Shown one piece after another: positions 17,951-28,889 of a DNA stretch of 64,000 nt. The stretch spans positions 1 to 64,000 of the forward strand of contig DAHUXN010000081.1 of assembly GCA_027307115.1 (NCBI GenBank), given 5' to 3'. How positions within the stretch are numbered: the stretch's first letter is position 1; each line of letters starts with the position of its first letter. The translations under genes and the position numbers were made by a program. Under the pieces are notes generated by a model. The model was not told the DNA's origin, ran no database searches, and saw only the letters and a list, made by a program, of their open reading frames with translations. Source of the stretch: Acidobacteriota bacterium (GTDB taxonomy: Bacteria > Acidobacteriota > Terriglobia > Acidiferrales > UBA7541).

Positions 17951-18054
17951 GAGCTGCCCGTTCACCCTCGGTATGCTAAACGGCCGGACGGTAGCTTTCA
18001 TAGAATTCAGTCGCATTAGATTTTCTTAACTCTGAGGAAATGGAGGTTCGAGCC

Positions 18055-20274
<2,220 letters not shown>

Positions 20275-20307
20275 TCAGTTCGGTTTCGGACTACTCTGTT
20301 GTTGTAT

Positions 20308-20343
20308 AACGGCCTCGACTAACCAGCGAGGCCGTTTCTATTT
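20308..20343 (+). terminator. Rho-independent terminator after the radical SAM gene
   Basis: CGGCCTCG (20310-20317) pairs perfectly with CGAGGCCG (20327-20334) across a nine-base loop, followed by TTTCTATTT. Confidence 0.85.
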
Positions 20344-20399
20344 GCTGCGGTCGATTATCGCGTTGCATCCGCTTTTTATATTACACTTCGGCCGACGCC

Positions 20400-21293
20400 A
20401 TGAGTTCTCGCCAAACCGCAAAGGAAGCCGCGCGTTTGACCAAGCCGTATCGCGTCACTCGCGGCGACGGCTTTCGCCTTAAAGATTGCGACCCCGCGGA
20501 TACGGGCGGCATGCACTCGAAGGATGACGCGGAGAAACTTCTCGCCGGCAATGTTGACTTGCTGAGCGACTTGCAGGAAAAGCTCTACGCGCAGGATCGC
20601 TGGGCCATTCTTCTGATTTTCCAGGGCGTGGACGCCGCGGGCAAGGACAGCGCGATCAAGCATGTGATGTCCGGCATCAACCCGCAAGGCTGCGACGTTT
20701 TTTCCTTCAAAAAGCCGACCGTCGAAGAGCTCGGCCACGATTATCTTTGGCGGACCCACGTGCGCGTCCCGGAACGCGGCAAAATTGGCATCTTCAATCG
20801 CTCGTATTACGAGGAAGTTCTGGTTGTACGCGTGCACGCGGACGTGCTGGCCGCGCAGAAATTGCCAGGCTCTCTCGTTACCAAACACATCTGGGATGGG
20901 CGCTACGAGGACATCAACGCCTTCGAGCGTTACCTCTCGCGCAACGGCGTCATAATCCGCAAATTTTTTCTGCAGGTCTCGAAGAAAGAGCAGAAGAAAA
21001 GATTTCTTGAGCGCTTGGACGATTCAAAGAAAAATTGGAAGATCCAATTGTCCGACGTTGCCGAGAGCCACTTCTGGAAGGATTATCACAAGGCGTACGA
21101 AGAAATGATCCGCCGGACGGCGACGCCGCATGCGCCGTGGTATGTGGTGCCCGGCAACAGCAAGTGGTTCGCGCGCCTGGTCGTGTCGTCGGTCACGGTC
21201 GAGACGCTTCGTGACCTGAATCTCGCCTTCCCTAAAATCGACAAAGCCAAGAAGAAGGAATTGGAGAAGGTTCGCCGCGACCTACGTTCCTAG
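20400..21293 (+). CDS. Polyphosphate kinase 2 family phosphotransferase
   Basis: This 297-aa cytoplasmic enzyme moves phosphate between polyphosphate and nucleotides. The Walker A region GVDAAGKDSAIKHVMSG, the NPQG that follows, the lid-like RTHVRVPERGKIGIFNRS and the YYEEVLVVRVH segment are all present. The NPQG-type sequence resembles PPK2 members that phosphorylate AMP or ADP (class III-like), but subclass assignment is inference. Length fits single-domain PPK2. It has its own terminator-flanked unit, with only a weak promoter-like TATATT at 20377-20382 and no strong ribosome site. No ppk1 or ppx gene is adjacent. Confidence 0.9.
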   Translation: MSSRQTAKEAARLTKPYRVTRGDGFRLKDCDPADTGGMHSKDDAEKLLAGNVDLLSDLQEKLYAQDRWAILLIFQGVDAAGKDSAIKHVMSGINPQGCDVFSFKKPTVEELGHDYLWRTHVRVPERGKIGIFNRSYYEEVLVVRVHADVLAAQKLPGSLVTKHIWDGRYEDINAFERYLSRNGVIIRKFFLQVSKKEQKKRFLERLDDSKKNWKIQLSDVAESHFWKDYHKAYEEMIRRTATPHAPWYVVPGNSKWFARLVVSSVTVETLRDLNLAFPKIDKAKKKELEKVRRDLRS

Positions 21294-21342
21294 ACGTCGG
21301 ATCGCCGCCGTGGAGCCGCATCTGTGCGCTGTCAACTTCAGG

Positions 21343-21348
21343 TATAAT
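21343..21348 (+). promoter_or_regulatory. -10 box upstream of the FmdB-family gene
   Basis: A perfect TATAAT lies 27 nt before the ATG at 21376, leaving room for the short AGCGAGGGAA ribosome site. The -35 region is poor. Confidence 0.5.
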
Positions 21349-21375
21349 CAGGAAAGCTCAGCGAGGGAATCACAC

Positions 21376-21612
21376 ATGCCGATTTACGAATACGTTTGCG
21401 ACGAATGCAAGTCGCGCTACGAGCGCATCGTGACCAAGAAAAACTCTGCGCCCGCATGTCCGAAATGCGGCAGCGCCCGCTCCACGATTCAATTTTCGAC
21501 ATTTGCGGCGCACACCAGCGACGGAGGATCATCTTCGCGCAGTTCTTCCCCAAGAGCGTCGTCCACTTCTTCCGGCTGCGGCTGCACGCCCCATTCCTGC
21601 GGGTGCCAGTAA
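21376..21612 (+). CDS. FmdB-family zinc-ribbon regulatory protein
   Basis: This 78-aa protein opens with the FmdB zinc-ribbon signature MPIYEYVCDECKSRYER, and the second cysteine pair is ACPKCG. A Ser-rich linker follows, with a Cys-rich tail (GCGCTPHSCGCQ) that may bind a further metal ion. FmdB-type proteins are small putative regulators of unclear target. The frame is open back to 21310, but the signature begins at the ATG at 21376, with GAGGGAA upstream. It is followed after 11 nt by the YdeI-like gene, so the two are likely co-transcribed. Confidence 0.88.
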   Translation: MPIYEYVCDECKSRYERIVTKKNSAPACPKCGSARSTIQFSTFAAHTSDGGSSSRSSSPRASSTSSGCGCTPHSCGCQ

Positions 21613-21623
21613 CCAGACCGCCG

Positions 21624-22172
21624 ATGAAGACGCTGCGTGCCCAAGGCCGTCGCCAGTGGCGTGCATGGCTCGAGAAGAATCACGGCAAGTGCAGCGAAAT
21701 CTGGCTCGTCTACTACAAGAAAAGCTCCGGCAAGCCGCGCATCCCGTATGAAGACGCTGTCGAGGAAGCACTGTGTTTCGGGTGGATCGACGGCAAAACG
21801 CGAAGTATCGATGAAGCGTGTTACGCCCAGCGGTTCACTCCGCGAAGGCCGCGCAGCTCGTGGAATCGCGCGAACATCAAGCGCGCCGAGCGGCTGATCG
21901 CCGGAGGGAAAATGACGGCAGCAGGCCTCGCAGCTTTCCATTCGGAAAAGCGGCGTGATACGCCGGTGATGCCCACCGAAATGCCCAAGGAACTCGAGGC
22001 TAAATTCCGAAAGCAATCCGAGGCCTGGAAGAACTTCGAGAAATTTCCCCCGTACTATCGCCGGATGACGTCCGGCTGGGTGGCTAGCGCGAAGAAGGAG
22101 GAAACGCGGCTTAGCCGTCTGGGCAAGCTTATCGAATTCTCCGCGCGCAATGAACGCATAAAGTTTATGTAG
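21624..22172 (+). CDS. YdeI/OmpD-associated family protein
   Basis: This 182-aa cytoplasmic protein carries the family-typical block CFGWIDGKTRSIDEACYAQR followed by FTPRRPRSSWNRANIKRAERL, and ends in a helical tail. The family, found in many soil bacteria, has been linked to peptide or bacteriocin resistance in some hosts, but its biochemical role is unsettled. The ATG at 21624 is chosen because the conserved start MKTLRAQGRRQWRAWL begins there. The upstream open frame is only a shadow of the FmdB gene. Confidence 0.85.
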   Translation: MKTLRAQGRRQWRAWLEKNHGKCSEIWLVYYKKSSGKPRIPYEDAVEEALCFGWIDGKTRSIDEACYAQRFTPRRPRSSWNRANIKRAERLIAGGKMTAAGLAAFHSEKRRDTPVMPTEMPKELEAKFRKQSEAWKNFEKFPPYYRRMTSGWVASAKKEETRLSRLGKLIEFSARNERIKFM

Positions 22173-22303
22173 GAACGGTGCTCAATCTCAGGCGCGATTG
22201 CGCCGAGCATTCGACGCGTTCGCCTCTGGCCTGTTCCGCCCACGCGTGCTAGTCTCCCCGGTTTCGGGTCTCACGCAGAACGATTTCGATCGGGGAGGGT
22301 CCT

Positions 22304-23299
22304 ATGCCAAATATTATTCGCGCGCGCGTTCGCAGGAATCTCGCAGCATTTAAAAATCTGTTCACCATTGCCGCGTTAGTGATTTGTTGCGGGGCGCTTG
22401 TTGTGCCCGCGGCCGCGGCGCATGAAGAACACGGCACCACTTTCAATGCGCCCGGAGCGACGATCTACTACGAAATGTTCGGTTCGAGCAGCGGCACGCC
22501 GCTCTTCGTCGCCAACGGCGGCCCTGGTTTTGACCACCAATACCTTCACGTCTCGGATGCGTGGGACACGCTCGCGCAGACGCGCCGCATTGTCATGTGG
22601 GATCAACGCGGCACCGGTCGTTCGGGCCCGCTGAAGTCCGGTCAATCCTGCACCCTCGCCGATCAGATCAATGATCTTGACGCCCTTCGCGCGCATCTCG
22701 GCTTCGATAAAATCGATCTGATGGGCCATTCCTGGGGAGGATTTCTCGCCATGGCCTACGCCGCGCGCTATCCCCAACACATCGCCCACCTCATCATTTC
22801 TGACTCCGCCGCTCCGCGTTGGAGCGACACTCTCTTTCTTTTCAAGGACGTCTATCCCGATGTGACCGCGCACGAAGATAGCTACGCCTTCGTCTCCAAC
22901 TTGAACGAAAAAGATTCGTCCGCGGCCAGAGAAGCTTCCACGGAGCTCTATGAGTCGATGCTGTTCTATTCGCCCGAGCGTCGCGACGAGTTCGCGGCCA
23001 AAATGGCCAACGACAAGGAATACTACGAAATCAATCGTGCCGTAAATCACGACGTCGCGCGCTTCGACCTCAATCCTGAAATCAAGAAATTCCGCTTTCC
23101 GACATTGGTCATGTGCGGGCGCTTCGACATGAACGTCGCGCCGGTGATCGCCTACAAAATTCACCGGGCCATTCCCGGCTCGAAATTCGTGGTCTTCGAA
23201 AAAAGCGGCCACATGCCTTTCTTCGAGGAGCCCGCCAAATTCGTCCAAGTTCTCACCGAGTTCTTGTCTTCGCCGGCGACTTCGACGGCTTCGCAATGA
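22304..23299 (+). CDS. Exported alpha/beta hydrolase, proline-iminopeptidase-like
   Basis: This 331-aa protein has an N-terminal signal-like segment (LFTIAALVICCGALVVPAAAA) and an alpha/beta hydrolase fold. The oxyanion region NGGPGFDHQYL and WDQRGTGRSG are typical of the proline iminopeptidase group (S33). The nucleophile is in GHSWGG, the acid is probably in CGRFDMNVAP and the histidine is in KSGHMPFFEEP. It probably hydrolyses N-terminal residues or small amides or esters in the periplasm. GGGGAGGG precedes the ATG closely. It is the first of three adjacent exported proteins on this strand. Confidence 0.85.
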   Translation: MPNIIRARVRRNLAAFKNLFTIAALVICCGALVVPAAAAHEEHGTTFNAPGATIYYEMFGSSSGTPLFVANGGPGFDHQYLHVSDAWDTLAQTRRIVMWDQRGTGRSGPLKSGQSCTLADQINDLDALRAHLGFDKIDLMGHSWGGFLAMAYAARYPQHIAHLIISDSAAPRWSDTLFLFKDVYPDVTAHEDSYAFVSNLNEKDSSAAREASTELYESMLFYSPERRDEFAAKMANDKEYYEINRAVNHDVARFDLNPEIKKFRFPTLVMCGRFDMNVAPVIAYKIHRAIPGSKFVVFEKSGHMPFFEEPAKFVQVLTEFLSSPATSTASQ

Positions 23300-23336
23300 T
23301 TTCGGCGGTTTAATGCTGCATGCAAAGGGGAAAGAA

Positions 23337-24926
23337 ATGGACAATCCCGACGATAAACGCGAATCCTCGCGACGGAGCTTCCTGAAGGGGATTGCGGCAA
23401 TGCCCCTTGTGGCGCTGACGGGCGGAAAGATTCTGCGTTCTGCCAGCGAACTGCCGCTGCGGGAAACAACGAAGGAGCCCGCGCTGCCGCAGGATTCTGC
23501 TGCCGGCAACAAGAAAAAGTTCGTTGCCATCCAAATTGGCGCGCGGTCGTTTGTTGACGAAGGCGTTGAGAAATGCCTGGACACGCTTCAAGAAAAAGGC
23601 GGAGTCAACACGCTGATGTCCACGGTATTCACCTATGGGCGAGGCCTGGCGGGCCGTCAAGTGCCAGGCGAGCCTTTGCCGGATCACGGCGTCCAGGAGT
23701 ACGACCAGGTTCATGGTGGGAGTTACACCAAAGTTCATCCAGAGTTTTACGCCCATTCAGTGATCAAGGATGTTCGAGCGCCGGATTTGGGCGACTTCGA
23801 CATTCTGGCGGACGTCACGCCGGCGGCCAAGAAGAGAGGAATGCAGACGTACGCTCTGTTTGAAGAAGCGTACAATCCCGCGTTTATGCCCAATTTTGAA
23901 AAAATCGCCGAAGTGGATATCAATGGCAGAGTCGGCGGTAGCACGTGCTTCAACAATCCAAATGCGCAGAATTTCCTGGCAGCGCTCGTGGAAGATTGGT
24001 TCAAATCCAACGACCTAGACGGCATGATGTGGGAATCGGAGCGCCAGGGTCCACTGAACAATGCTATCGGAGCGCACTTTGGCAGATTCAATGGCCACGC
24101 ATTCGTCAACTGTTTCTGCGAGTATTGCGTGCGCAAGGCCACGGAGCAAAGCATCAACGTCGCGCGAGTGCGCGAGGCCTACGTAGCTTTGGAAGCGTGG
24201 GTGACGGAAACCTTCCAGCAGCCACGGGCAAGCGATGGCGCGTTCCCCACGCTCTGGCGATTGCTCCTCGACTATCCCGAGATATTGGCTTGGGAGCGAT
24301 TCTGGTTCAAGAGCCAGGAAGAGGTCTACAGGCTTCTATATGATACGGCGAAAAAAATAAATCCCGGGGCCAAGGTCGGCTGGCACATCATGCATCTGGT
24401 GACCATGAGCCCTTTTTACAGGGCGGAACAAGATTACGCGCGGCTGGCGCATTTCTCCGACTTTATCAAACCATGTACCTACAACAACTGCGCCGGGCCG
24501 CGCCTTGCGCAATACGTCAGGAACGTCCAATCCACGATCTTCCGTGACTCCGAGCCCGAAGAGGTTCTCGAACTTCATTACAATATTCTGGGACTTCAGG
24601 GCGAAGCGAGTTTGGATAAGCTGCCGACAACCGGGCTCTCCGCCAACTCCGTCGCGGTTGAGGCGCGGCGCGCGATCGCCGATGTCCGCGGCGCGATACC
24701 AATCTATCCGGGCATCGATATTGATATTCCCACCGGTTTAAACGAAAAGCGCACACAGCACGCAGACGTCAAGGCCGCCGTGCTCGCCGCGTTCAATTCC
24801 GGAGCACCGGGCGTCGTTTTGTCTCGCAAGTACGCTGAGATGAAACTCACGAACCTGGCGGGCGCTGGAGAAGCGCTGCGCGAATTGGGGTTCGCATTGC
24901 CCTTTCTTTCCACCGATCAATTGTGA
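23337..24926 (+). CDS. Tat-exported protein with a putative TIM-barrel fold, unknown substrate
   Basis: This 529-aa protein has a twin-arginine signal (SSRRSFLKGIAAMPLVAL), so it is exported folded. The body reads like a glycoside-hydrolase-type barrel. It alternates hydrophobic strands and acidic loop ends, for example DILADVTPAAKKRGMQTYALFEEAYNP and DLDGMMWESERQGPL, and contains aromatic segments such as WERFWFKSQEEVYRLLYDT. A C-F-C-E-Y-C motif is also present. The putative catalytic glutamates cannot be assigned. The ATG at 23337 is preferred over 23313 because AAAGGGGAAAG lies just upstream. It follows the alpha/beta hydrolase by 37 nt and precedes the cupin by 41 nt, suggesting one transcript. 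Confidence 0.7.
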   Translation: MDNPDDKRESSRRSFLKGIAAMPLVALTGGKILRSASELPLRETTKEPALPQDSAAGNKKKFVAIQIGARSFVDEGVEKCLDTLQEKGGVNTLMSTVFTYGRGLAGRQVPGEPLPDHGVQEYDQVHGGSYTKVHPEFYAHSVIKDVRAPDLGDFDILADVTPAAKKRGMQTYALFEEAYNPAFMPNFEKIAEVDINGRVGGSTCFNNPNAQNFLAALVEDWFKSNDLDGMMWESERQGPLNNAIGAHFGRFNGHAFVNCFCEYCVRKATEQSINVARVREAYVALEAWVTETFQQPRASDGAFPTLWRLLLDYPEILAWERFWFKSQEEVYRLLYDTAKKINPGAKVGWHIMHLVTMSPFYRAEQDYARLAHFSDFIKPCTYNNCAGPRLAQYVRNVQSTIFRDSEPEEVLELHYNILGLQGEASLDKLPTTGLSANSVAVEARRAIADVRGAIPIYPGIDIDIPTGLNEKRTQHADVKAAVLAAFNSGAPGVVLSRKYAEMKLTNLAGAGEALRELGFALPFLSTDQL

Positions 24927-24967
24927 TTGGCAAAATCCGGAGTGGGCGTGCAACGAAGGAGGAGACC

Positions 24968-25495
24968 ATGTTGAGTTTTCGCGAAGGGCGGAGTGGAATG
25001 ACCATGATTGCCCTGGCGATGGCCGCGGCATTTGCGACGCCGTGTGTCGGCGGCACTAATTTTGCAGCGAGCCATGCATTGCGCGTTATATCGGCATCAG
25101 CACAAACAGATAAACTCAATCCCGCAGCGCTGATTTACAAACTGCCAAGCCAGATTCACTGGACCGAGGATCCAATCGGCGCGGAGACCGCGGTGCTTGC
25201 GGGCGATCCGTCGAAGCCCGGCCTGTACGTCATGCTGGTAAAGTGGACGCCGCATCACATGAGCCATCCGCACTGGCATCCGAACGACCGCTTCATCACA
25301 GTGCTTTCGGGCACATGGTGGGTGGGCACCGGAACGAAATTCGATCCGGATGCCACCGTACCGATGCCGGCGGGCACTTTCGTAAAGCATTTTGCCAAGC
25401 AGGTTCACTACGACGGCGCCAAGGACGAAGAGGCTGTGCTTGAAATCGTCGGCGAAGGCCCGGATACAGCCACGCTCGCGAAGGCTAGTGATTAG
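24968..25495 (+). CDS. Exported cupin-domain protein
   Basis: This 175-aa protein has an N-terminal signal-like hydrophobic stretch (MTMIALAMAAAFATPCVGG) and a single cupin barrel. The first metal-binding motif is visible (HHMSHPHWHPNDRFITVLSG), and the second histidine lies near FAKQVHYDGAK. Such exported cupins occur in soil bacteria with unknown ligands. GGAGG lies 5 nt before the ATG at 24968. The frame continues upstream to 24923, without support. Confidence 0.8.
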   Translation: MLSFREGRSGMTMIALAMAAAFATPCVGGTNFAASHALRVISASAQTDKLNPAALIYKLPSQIHWTEDPIGAETAVLAGDPSKPGLYVMLVKWTPHHMSHPHWHPNDRFITVLSGTWWVGTGTKFDPDATVPMPAGTFVKHFAKQVHYDGAKDEEAVLEIVGEGPDTATLAKASD

Positions 25496-25505
25496 GCCGC
25501 GCGCT

Positions 25506-26417
25506 TCATTTTCCCTTTGAAGCGGCTTTCAAGACATCAATCATGGGCAATGCTCCATTTGCGCCGCCAATGTAGACGTCGGGCAAATGGCCGTCCCAGT
25601 GAGCTTGCATCATTTCGATGGTGCGCAACTGTAGAAGATCGGGTGTAATCTGCGTGCGCTGCACATTCAAAGCTTCTGCTTCCGCCTTGGCCTGAGTAAC
25701 TTTCTGTTCGGCTTCCACTTGAATGCGCTTCAGGTCGTTCTCCGCCTTCAGTGCATTCTGCGCCGCCGTCACTTTGGCTTCGATCGCGGTATTGAACTGC
25801 GTCGAGAAACTGAAATCCGTGATGCTCACGGCGTCGACGTTGATGTGGTGAGCCGCGAGCCGCTGGCGCACGTATCCCTCGATGCCGTCACGAACGACGG
25901 GCCGGTTCGCAATCAATTGCTCGGCGTCGAAGTGCGCGGTGTTTGCCTTCACGGCTTCCTGAATTGCGGGCACCACCACGCGCGCCACGGCGTCATTGTT
26001 CAGTTCCGACCAAATCGCGGAGACACAACAGGGATCTTGCCAGTAAGCGAGCGTGACCTGCGTGTGCACCTCTTGTAGATCGTGGCTGGAGGCTTCTGAA
26101 TCCAGTTTTTCGATTTGCACCTGAACGGAAATCGGCTGAACTGCTTCAATCAGCGGAAAAATGAAATGCAAGCCGGGATTCAACACGCGCCCCGTGGTGG
26201 CGCCGAAGCGGAGCACAACTCCGCGGGAGCCCGCGTCAACAGTTACGAACGACAAAAAGCACAGGAGCGTAGCGGCTGCCAAAATGAACCAGGGCGTGCC
26301 ACGCCGCGGCGAGAACTTAACGACGCGGTCGCCGTGTGCATCCTCAAAAAAGTGCACTGCACGAACCAGTCCAACTCCGACGAACGCGACGAATACTAAA
26401 ATCAGCAATAGCGTCAT
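25506..26417 (-). CDS. SPFH/prohibitin-family membrane protein
   Basis: This 303-aa protein has an N-terminal membrane helix (LLLILVFVAFVGVGLV), a second hydrophobic segment (about residues 43-59) and a Band 7/SPFH domain. GSRGVVLRFGATTGRVLNPGLHFIFPL is the family hallmark region. A long charged helix follows (VTAAQNALKAENDLKRIQVEAEQKV). Prohibitin-like proteins organise membrane proteases such as FtsH and act in membrane quality control. AAGGGGG lies upstream of the ATG. It converges with the cupin gene with only 10 nt between stops. Confidence 0.9.
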   Translation of the reverse strand: MTLLLILVFVAFVGVGLVRAVHFFEDAHGDRVVKFSPRRGTPWFILAAATLLCFLSFVTVDAGSRGVVLRFGATTGRVLNPGLHFIFPLIEAVQPISVQVQIEKLDSEASSHDLQEVHTQVTLAYWQDPCCVSAIWSELNNDAVARVVVPAIQEAVKANTAHFDAEQLIANRPVVRDGIEGYVRQRLAAHHINVDAVSITDFSFSTQFNTAIEAKVTAAQNALKAENDLKRIQVEAEQKVTQAKAEAEALNVQRTQITPDLLQLRTIEMMQAHWDGHLPDVYIGGANGALPMIDVLKAASKGK

Positions 26418-26499
26418 TTAAAAACCCCCTTTCCTTCGGCGGGGAACGTACGCTGCCGAGTTTGCCGGTGTCAACGGCGAAATTCAAAACACGACTGTG

Positions 26500-28437
26500 C
26501 TAGGGATTGTATTTTGCAAGCCAGGAATGGATTTGCTCGAAGACGTCGCGGCGTTGCTCCCATCGCAGCGGGAAATGCGGCGACCCGGGATAGGTGACCA
26601 TTTTCACCGTTTTGCCGCGCTCCGCGAGCAGAATGAAATACTCGCGGCCTTGAAATGTGGGGACGCGCGGGTCGGCGGCGCCGTGAAGGATCAACAGCGG
26701 TGTCGTGACCTTGTCCGCGTACATGATGGCCGAGAATTTCAGGAATGGCTCGGCGTCGCGCTCCGGCCAGCGCGCGTCGTAATCCACTTGCGCGATGTCG
26801 CTGGTGGGAATGAAGCTGAGCCAGTCGGTGATGCCCGCGCCTTCGATGGCGGCGCGATAGCGATTTGTTTGCGTGACGGTCCACGAGGTCATGAACCCCC
26901 CGGCGCTCCAGCCGAAAATCGCCAGCTTGTGCGGGTCGGCCCAGCCCTGTGCGATGGCGTAATCGGTGGCGCTGTCAACGTCTTCATAAGCGCGGTCGCC
27001 GAAGTGCTGGTAAATCGCGTTCAGAAAATCCGAGCCGTATCCGGTCGAACCGCGATACTCGGGTTGCAGAACGACATAACCAAGGCCGGCGATCATGCGC
27101 GAAAAGGAATCCAGGGAGAGCACGTCATTTGCTTCAGGGCCGCCATGCGGCAGCACGAGGAACGGATATTTTTTGCCGGCTTCGTATCCCGCGGGGAAAG
27201 TGGCGATACCTTCCAAGTGTATGCCTGCTTTAGATGTCCAGTGGACGACGCGCACGTCGCCCAAAGCAACGTTTGCGGGCACATCGTCGCCTTCACTTGT
27301 AAGCTTCTTAAGCGAGCCATTTTCGACGACGGCGAGATTCCTGGTGTGCCTCGGATCAGCGACGGACAAAACCAGAGTGTCTGGCGCTGCGGCAATCTGC
27401 GGAGAGATTGGCGTGCCACTGACGATGCCGTCGGGCCAGCGGAACGCGGTCGCGAGTGAATTGTTCTCGAATGAATCCACTTCTGTCTGCACGCCGTGCG
27501 CGACGGCGGTCCATACTTTGCCGCGCGCGTCGCCGCCCAAGGCAAGCGCGGAGCCATTGAGCGTTGGCGTGCGGTCCACGGGCGTACCGCCCGCGGCTGG
27601 AATCGTCCACACGTGATCGGGCGTCAGCACCTCCGTGGTGGTGCTAAGGAAGACAATTTCCTTGCCGGCGTTCGCCCAGGCGATTCCATTTACCGCGTTG
27701 TGAATTTCCGCGAGGCGGCGCGAGCCGTTCGCGCTGCATACGTCTATTGTCGAATGAACGTAGTGAAAACCGATCTTCGGATTTGCGGAGAGTACCGCTA
27801 ATTGTTGCCCGTCGGGCGACCAAGCGATTGCGGCAACATCCTTGAGCGAGCCGCACCACCACGCGCCGCCGGAGCCGTCCGCGTTCAGCACGTAGACGCT
27901 GGTTTGATCATTTTCAACCACCGTGCGGACGTCGGCGAGCGGATCGGGCGTGCGCGGGTCGGCCATCAAGGCGAAGCGCGAGCCGTCGGGAGAAATTTCC
28001 GCGTCGCGCACGCCTCCGGGAATGTTTGTGATTGCCTTAGGATTTCCATGTTTCAGGCCGGTTATGGCGAATTGTGCAGGCTTCTTCTTTTGTTCGAGCG
28101 TGCCGTATAAATGCGAGCCGTCCTTTGTGAAGCCGCGGGGCGAAAATTCCTTGGGTAGATTGAGCTTTTCGGACTTGGAGCCTGGGGTGTCGATGATTCG
28201 CCACTCGGTGTTGGTCGTGCCTTTCTGCCCGCCGAAAGTCACCTCGTAGAGGACCGTCTTGCCGTCCGGGGCCACAGCGACAGGCTGCGCGGAACGCAGC
28301 GCGGCCCAATCATCGAAGCCGAATGGATGCTTTGGCGAGGACTTTTGCGGGGGCGTCTTTTGGGCCAGAGCGGGAGTCGTCGCCAGACAAGAAACGAAAA
28401 GTATGGCGCTAAAAATTCGCAGAAGCTGCGGTCGCAT
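26500..28437 (-). CDS. Exported S9 prolyl-oligopeptidase-family peptidase
   Basis: This 645-aa protein has a signal peptide (LLRIFSAILFVSCLATTPALAQ), an N-terminal seven-bladed-type beta-propeller with TolB-like repeats (VAPDGKTVLYEV, ISPDGSRFALMADP, WSPDGQQLAVLSA), and a C-terminal alpha/beta hydrolase. The nucleophile is in FGWSAGGF, the acid in HGAADPRVP and the histidine in PGSPHFPLR. It cleaves short peptides in the periplasm, probably acyl-aminoacyl or dipeptidyl-peptidase type. Two in-frame starts exist, at 28455 and 28437. The latter has AAAGGGA 8 nt upstream and begins directly at the signal peptide. Confidence 0.92.
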   Translation of the reverse strand: MRPQLLRIFSAILFVSCLATTPALAQKTPPQKSSPKHPFGFDDWAALRSAQPVAVAPDGKTVLYEVTFGGQKGTTNTEWRIIDTPGSKSEKLNLPKEFSPRGFTKDGSHLYGTLEQKKKPAQFAITGLKHGNPKAITNIPGGVRDAEISPDGSRFALMADPRTPDPLADVRTVVENDQTSVYVLNADGSGGAWWCGSLKDVAAIAWSPDGQQLAVLSANPKIGFHYVHSTIDVCSANGSRRLAEIHNAVNGIAWANAGKEIVFLSTTTEVLTPDHVWTIPAAGGTPVDRTPTLNGSALALGGDARGKVWTAVAHGVQTEVDSFENNSLATAFRWPDGIVSGTPISPQIAAAPDTLVLSVADPRHTRNLAVVENGSLKKLTSEGDDVPANVALGDVRVVHWTSKAGIHLEGIATFPAGYEAGKKYPFLVLPHGGPEANDVLSLDSFSRMIAGLGYVVLQPEYRGSTGYGSDFLNAIYQHFGDRAYEDVDSATDYAIAQGWADPHKLAIFGWSAGGFMTSWTVTQTNRYRAAIEGAGITDWLSFIPTSDIAQVDYDARWPERDAEPFLKFSAIMYADKVTTPLLILHGAADPRVPTFQGREYFILLAERGKTVKMVTYPGSPHFPLRWEQRRDVFEQIHSWLAKYNP

Positions 28438-28596
28438 AGATTTATTCCCTTTCATGGTTTATCGCGCCGCGCGAGTTACGCAGCCGGACATACTTGCATG
28501 GCCTTTTAAGGTTTTTGTTACACTTCTTCCAACCTCTGGTGGAGGTTGTGGGCGGAAAAGATATCACAGTTCGGGAAGCCGAAGGGTGGTAACAGG

Positions 28597-28779
28597 ATGG
28601 CGATGAACCGAAGCCAGGCTAAAGCCGAGCACACGCAGAAGACAGGGCACGAGCAGTTCACCGAGACGGTGTACGGCGTGCTGTGCGCCGCTTGCCACAA
28701 TTACATTTTAATCGACCACACGAACTGCCCACCCACTTGCCGCGAACACGAAACCTGCCGGCAGGCGTACGGATCCTAG
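28597..28779 (+). CDS. Small putative zinc-binding protein
   Basis: This is a 60-aa candidate gene. It contains a Cys/His cluster, CAACHNYILIDHTNCPPTC followed by HETC, spaced like a small zinc ribbon, and the N-terminus is polar and charged. The start ATG has only a weak upstream purine run. The pattern and the free intergenic position support it, but the length makes it uncertain. No homologue is recognised. Confidence 0.4.
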   Translation: MAMNRSQAKAEHTQKTGHEQFTETVYGVLCAACHNYILIDHTNCPPTCREHETCRQAYGS

Positions 28780-28889
28780 GTTCCCTGCCGGTTGAAATCC
28801 TCCGCCGCGAGTTGCGTTGACTTGGTTCGCGGCCCCGCATAAGATGCAACCAGCTTTTTTTGCCTTTTCCAGGATTTTCTTCGGGGGTA

